From: Amylostereum areolatum
Taxonomy: Eukaryota; Basidiomycota; Agaricomycetes; Russulales; Stereaceae
Assembly (NCBI GenBank): GCA_012932865.1
Contig: SAXG01000009.1
Location: forward strand, 791,163 to 855,162
Reading direction: 5' to 3'
DNA length: 64,000 nt
Positions within the stretch are counted from its first letter, which is position 1, and every line of letters starts with the position of its first letter. The notes beneath the pieces are model-generated. The model saw nothing but the letters and a program-made list of their open reading frames with translations, had not been told where the DNA came from and did no database searches. The translations under genes and the position numbers were made by a program. Positions 33,171-42,208 of this stretch are shown one piece after another.

Positions 33171-34337
33171 TGTGATGTTGGGAGGACTGATGAGTTGTTT
33201 GATGAGATGTTTGTCGCCAGAGTGGATGATGAGAGGGTGTGGCCGAGGAGGACATTTTATAGCCAAAACCGAGCCGCCAGTGGTTTATTGACTTCATCGC
33301 CGTCGTCATTGTCTGCAACGGCGGGACGTCATGCAGAACGCTATACCGAGGTCGTCGAGCTTGTAAATTGCGAAATTGCGGAAAAGACGTCAGCCCCGTC
33401 GGCGGAAGGCGGGAGGCGGGAGGCGGGAGGGAGACACCATCGGCACGCCTTCACACCATCAGCTCCTTTTGCCCCGCATGTCTTCATTATCCCAAGCAGT
33501 TGAGAGTGAAGCTAGACCTAGTGAAGGGCGTTCAGGACGCGTTGCCATTGTTCATGGCTATCTCCAAGATTGCTGCCATGGTCCATTGGCAAGTTCACGG
33601 TGTCGGACTGCTGACATAATTCTTGCATGTGTGTCGATTCTGTCGAATCTCGAGCTCAGTTCGAACTTCGACGAATCGACACCACCACTTCCTAGTACTG
33701 CTTATTGGCACGGCTCTGGATTACTCTCAATTGTGTTTCTTTCGATTATCAGCGCGCAATAAGTCTTCCCTGTAAGTGCCCATCGCCATCTTTGTGACAG
33801 ATCTCAGTGTCGCCGTGGATCAAACACCCGACCCAGGCATTCAGTGCTCTTGACAGCTGCCTTAGCATCGGGCGGCTTGCGCTCGAGACAATCATCTGCA
33901 AGGTTGGTCTTGTATAGCAAGATGCTAGGTGTGCTTACTTTTCTCTAAGCTGCAGGGAAGGTTTGCGCGCAAAGACCTCGCCCCTGGCTCCCACGTAACC
34001 GAGTCCCGGGAATGTTAGAACGACAACATGTTCACTGTGGTTTCTCAGTCTCACACACCTGCCGACTGCGATCTGACTGGAACAGGTTCAACGCTCAAGC
34101 TGTGTGGGCTTTGCGCACAAATCGCCGCCTAGAGCGCTCGGCCCACACGCGAACCATGTTACTCTTGATACTACCTTAGCTTGTTCACGCGTCTGGCTCT
34201 GAATGGACATTCAGCACCATCGAAACAGGCTTACGCTCATTTATGAGGCATATAAAGGCAGTGGGATGCCCTCATGGAATGGCAGAATCAGAACCCCCTA
34301 CAAGCGTCGACTTACCTCCCAGTATTATTCGCCATCC
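33171..34337. other. 1.2 kb intergenic, no supported gene
   Basis: I find no domain or convincing exon. A short GGCGGGA unit is repeated three times at about 33407-33430. A TATA-like CATATAAAGG lies near 34248, about 90 bp ahead of the start of the DUF427 paralogue. Confidence 0.4.
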
Positions 34338-35235
34338 ATGCACCTCCTTCCTCACGTTGGACATTCGGAAGACTCGCACAGGAGGGTCCGAGTTGTGTTC
34401 GGCGGCAAATATATTGCTGACTCGAACAAACCTAAGTTAGTGTGCGTGTATGCATCTCTCCGTGACCATGAATTTTCGTTGATTTACCGACAGTTGGGAA
34501 AACGAGTGGTGGCCATACTATTACGTTCCTAAATCCGCCGTTGTGATGGATTATCTTCAAGATGCGAAGGAGAGTGATGGGCATGATACCTACGACCTTG
34601 TTGTCGGAAGTACTGTGTCGTCCGGTGCGGCGGTCGTTTACAAGAGAGGGGACCTCAAGGACTACGTGAGAATCGATTTCGACAAAGTGGACGCGTGGTT
34701 CGAAGAAGACCAACAAATTTATGTTCACCCCAAGGACCCCTACAAGGTACGCGTCACTGAACTCTTCGGTTGAGTTATATCCATTGATGGTCGATAATGA
34801 GGTAGCGCATCGACATATTGCAATCCTCGAAGCACGTCTGCGTCGAGATTGATGGTGAGTGACTCGAAGTTGCGAACACTACGAAACCACGCCTCGTCTT
34901 TGAGACCGGTCTTCCCACCAGGACTTATATACCGATGACGGACATCCGTCTCGACCTTCTCAGCTCCTCTGAACATACGACGTCCTGCCCTTACAAGGTC
35001 TGTCTGGTTCATTGTCATTAGCATCCACGACTTGTCGTTTTGATGTAGACATTTCCAGGGCACTGCAAACTATTTTGATGTTAACCTCCCCACCGGAAAG
35101 AAGGACGGCCTCGCCTGGTGGCACAAGATGCCGACCGCCGAAAGTACCGATATCGCAGGCTTTGTCGCATTCTATGACGAGCACGTCGACGTATGGGTCA
35201 ACGGAGAGAAGGTTCAGCAACAAACGGCTTGTTGA
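34338..35235 (+). pseudogene. Second tandem DUF427-domain gene, with an in-frame stop
   Basis: Paralogue of the gene at 20514-21414 with the same exon layout. Domain 1 is open: MHLLPHVGHSEDSHRR, RVRVVFGGKYIADSNKPKLV, WENEWWPYYYVPKSAVV, YDLVVGSTV, FEEDQQIYVHPKDPYK. Domain 2 starts RIDILQSSKHVCVEIDG but then reads GAG-TGA (stop at 34859-34861) before LEVANTTKPRLVFETGLPTR, where the intact copy reads GGC-GTC-GAA. The difference is six extra bases, GAGTGA, keeping frame but adding the stop. Downstream the frame stays clean to the natural end (GFVAFYDEHVDVWVNGEKV, TGA at 35233-35235). A GTGAGT donor is created at the same place, but splicing from it to the next acceptors does not restore frame. 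Probably a recent pseudogene or a one-domain protein; a sequencing error is less likely but possible. Confidence 0.72.
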
Positions 35236-35612
35236 GTGGCAGGTGGCCATTGAGCCAGTTTTCACCTTGTTTGGGCATTGCGCTTGTCGATGATGTATGT
35301 GCTTGGATTGATAATGCGTTTGTTTTCACCCGTTGCATTGTGTGATTCACCAGTTCATCGATCATCACCCGCTCGGATGTGTGCAAATCAAAATCAAAGG
35401 GGCAACCCATTGTTGCTATTATCCGAGGCTGGGACATGCGGCTCACAATCAAGATCGCCCTAGGGCCACAGGACAAAGACACCAGAGACTGGTGGCAATG
35501 AGCTGGAACACAACGGCAAAAGGAAGGGTGGCCCGTGAGTACAAGTACCTTCCTCCACCGTAACTATATTTCCTCTTGCTCTTGCACTTAACCCCCCCAG
35601 AACATCTACTGG

Positions 35613-36865
35613 ATGGAAAACATCGGAACCTTCTACGCGGTTGATTCCGCATACCTTTCTCAGCTTCCTTCATCGCCTATCTCATTCTCCCGAGCGTCCA
35701 GTCGTGCGGCATCCTCACGGGCATCCAGTCGGGCGACATCCCCAGCTCCCTCGTCGTTGGCCTATGGAAACTTGCGTGCTCCCGTGCCCAGGTATCCAGA
35801 CCAAGGTCCGCTGTGGCCAGAACGTGGATCGTCGCTCCGCGACCGTGACAACTCGAGGATCCAGGCGGTTGTGCCAGAGAGGTCGTTCTCCTACCCCGTT
35901 CTTGAATCGTCCCAGCGATCCTACTCGCCATCCACGTTTACTCCACCGGCGTCACGTTCATCTTCCCCCATGCGTATGTCCCCCCATCTGGACTCGACGA
36001 GGTCTCTTCGCCATGCCAAGTCCTTCGTCCAGCCGACTGCCGTGCACGGAAACAGGGAGGAGATGAGATACCCCAAGGAAGTGCCTCTCTGGGAAGAGCG
36101 CCCGGGCGAGGTGCTGTCGACCCCGCACCCTAGCCACGCTGTGCTTCCCCGTCGCACTGCAGCAGGCGATAGTAGCATGCCGATCCTCGAGGAACACGAG
36201 GAGGCGATTTCGACGGTGGCCGATCATCGTACACTTCGCGCGTCCAAGTCTCATGGGACCCTGGGGCGTCGCAGCCGTAAGGCCTCTTCCAGCTCTCGCT
36301 ACGAGGCCTTCCCTGTGATTCAGACCGAACCTCGAGATATTCCACAGCCTCTTCCCGCCGGCCAGGGGCCCAACATCAATTTCCATCGGAGCTGTTACGA
36401 TGACTTTGGTAAGCTGGGCAAAGCTGCGATGAGAAATGTTTTGGGCCTGGATATCAATAACCCGACGATGGGACTGGACAACCCGGGCGTGCGACCAATG
36501 GAAGATTATGGCAAACGCTACCATTCTATGTCCATCCGGTTCAACATGCCAGGTTACCCTCGCGCCTCCGACCATGGAGTAACTACGGTGTCGGTTGACG
36601 CTACGCAATCCGAGCTTGCCACCGCAGCGTGCGCTGTAGTGCGGGAGGTCATCGCGGTTATCAGAGTACGTCTTGCATTGTGACGGTCGAGTGCAAACTG
36701 ACCTGGTGACTTATGTAGAACACGAAGGAGCCGTGCGATAGAGCATACGTCCAGTGGACAGTTGGCACCGCTCGCGGAATTGGTATTGAAAACTTGACGC
36801 CCATGGGGTTGACTTATGCGGGGGGTGGGAAGTGGTATGTGAACGTGCGCCATACTCCTCGGTGA
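35613..36865 (+). CDS. Ser/Arg-rich protein with PGY-type C-terminal domain
   Basis: Two exons, 35613-36665 and 36719-36865, intron of 53 nt with GTACGT...TATGTAG. The start MENIGTFYAVDSAYLSQLPS opens a long disordered region rich in Ser, Arg and Pro (repeated SRASSRA, RSSSPMRMSP). The folded C terminus starts near NINFHRSCYDDFGKLGKAAM and includes YHSMSIRFNMPGYPRASDHG, ATQSELATAACAVVREVIAV, IGIENLTPMGLTYAGGGKWY and VNVRHTPR, with TGA at 36863-36865. The tail resembles the C terminus of the 13493-14504 gene (RF-x-x-PGY, LATxAC helix, final strand ending TP/IP). No named family is recognised. Upstream, a CCCCCCAG acceptor-like site just before 35600 may mark a 5' UTR or coding exon that I could not place, so the true start could be further upstream. 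Confidence 0.72.
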
Positions 36866-37234
36866 GGCCCGTGAAGGGCGAAAACGAGAATTTGGATGTC
36901 GTTGGAGGATTTATTAAAGAATATGTTTATGGCTACTTATGTTGATATGCAAAAAATATGCCTTGTTTATGCACACTATTCTCAGCCTGACCGGTCATTT
37001 CGCGAGAAGACTGAGTTTCGAGAGTATCCAAGTGGAATTGCGACGTAAGGCGGCGATGTGCTGCATCAGGGTAAAGATCAGGTACATAGAATACACATCT
37101 GGACGTGACAATGGTCAGAAGGTCCTGGTCAACCAGCAGAGGGTGATATAGGAGACGTAGTGACTAGAAATTATGTATGCGCATTTCGTCCTATGCGTAG
37201 CTTTCGACCCACCCAAAGCACAAGGTCTCGCAAC
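36866..37234. other. Short convergent intergenic region
   Basis: The 370 bp between the two convergent genes show no coding signal. They presumably hold both polyadenylation regions; AATATGTTTATGGC and TTATTAAAGAATATG near 36911-36935 are AT-rich and fit a fungal 3' end. Confidence 0.4.
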
Positions 37235-37989
37235 CTAGCTGTCAGTGTCTACAAAATAGAATCATCCGAACCGCCAACTACTGACCGGGCAGAGTCTTCA
37301 ATGGCGACTTCGGCGCTGAGACGCGATATCTCAGAGAACGCGATCTTAAGAAGGTCAAGATCTGCGTCGAGAGACTCCGCGCGAGTTTTCATCTGCGTAA
37401 AGTGCGTCAGAGGGATATCATGGTAGGATTGGAGGCATGGATACCCACTGCAGAGATGGTATCTGTAGCAGCGATGAGTTCATGGTGATGATTGTACACG
37501 AGGGACTGTCGTTCGCTGTCGAGTTGCCGCATGTCTGTGTATCCGGTATCAGAGAGCCGGACGCGGCACGACATGGACAGAGAGCCTGACACACCGTTCA
37601 AAAGCTCGTTCTCTTTCTTCAGAAGAGTGGTCAATGTGGAGGTGGTGATGAGTTGTTCATAGTACGCTTTAGGGTCGAATGCAGGCGAATCTGGTGGTCA
37701 AGTCAAGGGAAGGTCACAGGATGTGAGGAGGAAACGCACCTAGGTCCATGGGATCCATCGGCCGTCCAGAGGGAGGGGGAGGACCAACACCGAGACCATA
37801 GTGTTTGCGTAAAAGATCACGCGCCCTCGACTTTGAGCGATCTAGGGGGGCATTTGCCAGGGAACCACCTGAAACCCGTCTCGGAGAAGAGGGTACGGGG
37901 GAATTTGACAAACGAGACGGTCCGTTGGTGGATCTAAGGCGAGTGGGAGTTGGGGGTGGGGAGATGGAGGACAAAGGGGTGGTTGACAT
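37235..37989 (-). CDS. VPS51: VPS51, GARP tethering-complex subunit
   Basis: Subunit of the Golgi-associated retrograde protein complex, which tethers endosome-derived vesicles at the trans-Golgi. Exons from MSTTPLSSISPPPTPTRLRS (37989) join to give KSRARDLLRKHYGLGVGPPP, PMDLDSPAFDPKAYYEQLIT, TSTLTTLLKKENELLN, DMRQLDSERQSLVYNHHHEL, IAATDTISA and MKTRAESLDADLDLLKIAFS, EISRLSAEVAIEDSAR, then TAG at 37235-37237. The FDPKAYYxxLI and LVYxNYxxLIxATDTIxxM patterns are the Vps51 signature (Vps51/EXO84/COG1 N-terminal family). At roughly 190 residues it is the short fungal form, similar in size to yeast Vps51. Introns lie near 37690-37739, 37530-37595, 37397-37460 and 37239-37285. It converges on the 35.6 kb gene. 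Confidence 0.85.
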
Positions 37990-38074
37990 AATGCTACTAT
38001 TCGAACCAAGTATCTCGTCCCCGGAGCGTACTGCAGTTGACCTGCATGAAGTCAAGTGAAGCTAGTGAAGTCGA

Positions 38075-39544
38075 ATCCTTTAATACAAAGAGAGACGCGG
38101 TGGAGCGCTGCGTCACGTCACGACACAAACCGCGAGACAAGTGAGCTTTCTGATTGGTTGTGGGACAACAGCCACGTCATCGTAACGCGACACGTGACAG
38201 GTCGCGTTGACAAATGCACGTGGCTGCTTGCGTCATCCTAGGCTTGCGCGTCGGCCGGGTCGCCGCGTCGCTCTTCGTCTTGACCTCCACCACGTACTTG
38301 GCCACCGTCATACCTTCCCACTCTCTATGGCACCTCTACGCACCGCCGTTAGCGTCAAAGTAGCCTCCATGGCACAGCCCTACTTATACCTTTTACTTTG
38401 TATATCAGAAAACAAATTCAAATCAATTTTCCTCCAAAGCAATGTTTGTGCAGCAACACGGACGTGTTTTGTCGCTTCGGTCACGATGACCGCGTCGCTC
38501 CCACCCCCCCTGATTGGATTTATTTATATATCTAGAGATTTTTCGGGAAATTTCCTCGGTGCTCGGATGAGGCGTGGTGGTCCCGAGCTCGAGTGATGTA
38601 CGACACGACACGACCCGACACGACACAGTACAGCACACCCTGTCATCTGCATCCAGTGCATCTCGGTGCATTCATCTGGATCATGTGCGCATTTTCTTTC
38701 TCTCTTGCGAGACGAACTGACATGTACTATTTGTGCAGAAGAATCTATGCGAGTTGGGGGTGACATTGGCTGGCCATTGGGATGGTGCACCGAGCAGGAA
38801 CGCAGGTCCACTGATTCCGTCCAAGATGCAGCCCCCAGAAACAGTGCCCATTCAACCTCCTCGCAAGCGAACGAGAACACGGCCGTCCAGGTATGACTGA
38901 CCTTAACAAACTGATCAATGTCCTTGCTTACTATATTGTTGTCTACAGCTTTCCTCGGCTGACGCCATTGGCCACCGCCGGTCTTGAGTGCGAGCACAAC
39001 GACATCCTCAGGATCCTGAAGGTCCGCAACAGCATTGTATTGTGTCGTCCACGTCCGAATCAACGACAGGCGACACGATAATGCAAGAACCCAACCAACC
39101 AGCAAGCCTCGAACGGAGCTTTCATAGATGGTACGTGCATACAGTATCAATCAATGTGATAGTAAAGGCTTTACTGATCCTTTTGTTATCCATATCACAG
39201 GTGATATGTCCTCATCGACATTGCATATTCGCAGGCCTACTCGGCCCTCAGCGACTTGCTTCCTACGCCCCCAAGGACTCCAGCTCTGAACCCTCAAGGA
39301 ACAGAACAACCCACTCTGCTATCGAAATGGCAGATTGCCAAGAGAGCCCGACACGAGCGAGAGCATTTGGGACCGTCACAAACCCCTCTAGGCATCCCGG
39401 CTACAGTTTTCCTACTATCGGACTGCGAGTTGAATCTTCTACACTTCATGCTTAGTACTTAGTTATGCTTATTTGTTGCTTATTTGAATACAATCACCAC
39501 AGCCTTGCTACTTGAATGAGTGCAATGCATGGGTCTATGCTAGT
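38075..39544 (+). repeat. Direct tandem duplication, copy 1 (1,470 bp)
   Basis: From ATCCTTTAATACAAAG at 38075 to CTATGCTAGT at 39544 the sequence is repeated almost exactly at 39587-42090 with a constant offset of 1,512 until the second copy's insertion. Only scattered substitutions separate the copies. The unit has possible short spliced plus-strand exons (e.g. GVTLAGHWDGAPSRNAGPLI and PETVPIQPPRKRTRTRPS; after an intron ending TCTACAG near 38949; and AYSALSDLLPTPPRTPALNP to LLHFMLST near 39234-39457). I could not build a convincing gene. A 208-codon minus-strand frame (38524-39150) is also conserved but overlaps those exons and is probably a shadow. The unit ends lack TG..CA, so it is not an LTR pair. 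Confidence 0.85.
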
Positions 39545-40902
39545 CGTTGATTCATGGCAAGGGCGCCCACCACGTGATGCCTCGATATCCTTTAATACAA
39601 AGAGAGACGCGGTGGAGCGCTGCGTCACGTCACGACACAAACCGCGAGACAAGTGAGCTTTCTGATTGGTTGTGGGACAACAGCCACGTCATCGTAACGC
39701 GACGCGTGACAAGTCGCGTTGACAAATGCACGTGGCTGCTTGCGTCATCCTAGGCTTGCGCGTCGGCCGGGTCGCCGCGTCGCTCTTCGTCTTGACCTCC
39801 ACCACGTACTTGGCCACCGTCATACCTTCCCACTCTCTATGGCACCTCTACGCACCGCCGTTAGCGTCAAAGTAGCCTCCATGGCACAGCCCTACTTATA
39901 CCTTTTACTTTGTATATCAGAAAACAAATTCAAATCAATTTTCCTCCAAAGCAATGTTTGTGCAGCAACATGGACGTGTTTTGTCGCTTCGGTCACGATG
40001 ACCGCGTCGCTCCCACCCCCCCTGATTGGATTTATTTATATATCTAGAGATTTTTCGGGAAATTTCCTCGGTGCTCGGATGAGGCGTGGTGGTCCCGAGC
40101 TCGAGTGATGTACGACACGACCCGACCCGACACGACACAGTACAGCACACCCTGTCATCTGCATCCAGTGCATCTCGGTGCGTTCATCTGGATCATGTGC
40201 GCATTTTCTTTCTCTCTTGCGAGACGAACTGACATGTACTATTTGTGCAGAAGAATCTATGCGAGTTGGGGGTGACATTGGCTGGCCATTGGGACGGTGC
40301 ACCGAGCAGGAACGCAGGTCCACTGATTCCGTCCAAGATGCAGCCCCCAGAAACAGTGCCCATTCAACCTCCTCGCAAGCGAACGAGAACACGGCCGTCC
40401 AGGTATGACTGACCTTAACAAACTGATCAATGTCCTTGCTTACTATATTGTTGTCTACAGCTTTCCTCGGCTGACGCCATTGGCCACCGCCGGTCTTGAG
40501 TGCGAGCACAACGACATCCTCAGGATCCTGAAGGTCCGCAACAGCATTGTATTGTGTCGTCCACGTCCGAATCAACGACAGGTGACACGATAATGCAAGA
40601 ACCCAACCAACCAGCAAGCCTCGAACGGAGCTTTCATAGATGGTACGTGCATACAGTATCAATCAATGTGATAGTAAAGGCTTTACTGATCCTTTTGTTA
40701 TCCATATCACAGGTGATATGTCCTCATCGACATTGCATATTCGCAGGCCTACTCGGCCCTCGGCGACTTGCTTCCTACGCCCCCAAGGACTCCAGCTCTG
40801 AACCCTCAAGGAACAGAACAACCCACTCTGCTATCGAAATGGCAGATTGCCAAGAGAGCCCGACACGAGCGAGAGCATTTGGGACCGTCACAAACCCCTC
40901 TA

Positions 40903-41934
40903 CTGTAGGCGGCTGTAGTTTGGCAACTCGCAACCGGTGTCACATGACCGTGGGAGCGGGTAGAGGAGGGCAACCCGGCCTCGGGGACGGGGGACATCCA
41001 CTTTAGGCAACGCAACCTCTTGTGAGTGAGCTCTCCCAAAGGGCCAAAGCTGTCCTATGTAGCGTCGAGTGATCATCCTCACGCTTTGGCCCATTACACT
41101 GTACACGAATCTGTATATGAATACAAGGTTTTGTGCACACTGACCACCTTATTTGTCACTGAGTGCTGATTAGCTCAGGACCCCTGAAATTCCCTATAAA
41201 TGATTCATCTCGGACCACCGAAAATTTGGGCCTTATGGGAACCTATGTATGGTACTCTCCACCGAAAATGGGCCCCGTAGGGCCGACATGTTGGAGCTAA
41301 GAACCACTGAAAAGGAACCCGCCCGTCCGAAGTCCCATCTTCACCACCGAAAATGGTAAGCATCTGAACACGCCGAGGATCTGTCAGTTCCAATCACAAG
41401 TATTTTGCATATTTTGCTTCCCATGGGTCTATGGAAGCAAACTAGGCATGTTATAGCAAGCTTGTGCATAAAATGAGAGTTCTGCTCTGGAAACCTCGAC
41501 GCCGAAGGCGTGGGAAATTAGACTATTTTTAGATATGTATAGTCTAAGAACCACTGAAAACGGCTGACTTGAAAAAATCTATCATGTAAATCACCGAAAA
41601 TGGCCCAAATTCTGTCCCAGCGCACCACCGAAAACAGGTCACCCTGGGATGAATGCTCTATAGGGAATTTCAGGGGTCCTATTAGCTCATGAGGCTGGCA
41701 GCGCTGCGGCGGTTTGTAGAAAACAAAATACAATATGAGCGAACCTCATGTCGATTTCGTACTTGGTGCCGCTGGTGACGTATTCTTGAGGGTTTTTGAC
41801 CTTTTTTTTGCGAAAATTAAGCATGGGTAAGCGGAAAGCAACTCAGCCTCGGGGACAGGGGACAACCCGCAAATTAGGCAACCGCAACCGACCCCCGGGG
41901 ACAGGGGACGTTGCCTAACGTCGGCCGCGTACAG
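40903..41934. mobile_element. Outer non-autonomous DNA element with TA target duplication
   Basis: The left end CTGTAGGCGGCTGTAGTTTG and the inverse of the right end (CTGTACGCGGCCGACGTTAG) form imperfect inverted repeats that continue to GGCAAC on both sides. The element lies between TA (40901-40902) and TA (41935-41936), while the homologous empty site in copy 1 has a single TA (39389-39390). Subterminal phrases GGCCTCGGGGAC.GGGGGAC and TTAGGCAACgCAACC recur near both ends. It has no transposase frame. Without the inner MITE and its duplicated octamer it would be about 520 bp. A TA duplication is typical of Tc1/mariner-like elements, but the family is not recognised. Confidence 0.85.
41177..41680. 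mobile_element. Inner MITE, 504 bp, perfect 22 bp TIRs, 8 bp target duplication
   Basis: Left terminus 41177-41198 (AGGACCCCTGAAATTC...) is the exact inverse complement of 41659-41680; similarity continues inward with ATTCATC on both sides. The octamer ATTAGCTC occurs immediately outside both ends (41169-41176 and 41681-41688). There is no coding capacity. Inside, seven copies of the word CAC(C/T)GAAAA, most as ACCACYGAAAA, lie in one orientation (starting near 41214, 41258, 41303, 41343, 41550, 41590, 41624). The 8 bp duplication fits hAT or KDZ mobilisation; the terminal sequence does not identify which. Confidence 0.92.
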
Positions 41935-42208
41935 TAGGCATCCCGGCTACAGTTTCCCTACTATCGGACTGCGAGTTGAATCTTCTACACTTCATGCTTA
42001 GTACTTAGTTATGCTTATTTGTTGCTTATTTGAATACAATCACCACAGCCTTGCTACTTGAATGAGTGCAATGCACGGGTCTATGCTAGTGGGGTACAAT
42101 GCGATCCGGTGACTTTGTCGGGTCTTCCTCTCGCACGCGTCGGGCACGCCGCGCTTTCTTTCCTTCCACCACCACCCACCAGTACAACCGCCCTCACCCT
42201 TCCCCAAC

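Larger units (their letters stand above)
39587..42090 (+). repeat. Direct tandem duplication, copy 2, split by a nested insertion
   Basis: Second copy of the 1.47 kb unit: 39587-40902 and 41935-42090 together match 38075-39544. It is interrupted after CAAACCCCTCTA at 40902 by a 1,032 bp transposon-like element; the next bases after the element repeat TA and continue GGCATCCCGGCTACAG as in copy 1. A 42 bp spacer (39545-39586) separates the copies. Copy 1 supplies the uninterrupted empty site, which dates the insertion after the duplication. Confidence 0.87.

Noticed and set aside
38075..42090. Direct 1.47 kb repeats read as LTRs of a retrotransposon
   Set aside because: Only 42 bp separates the copies, ends lack TG..CA, and no gag or pol frame is present.
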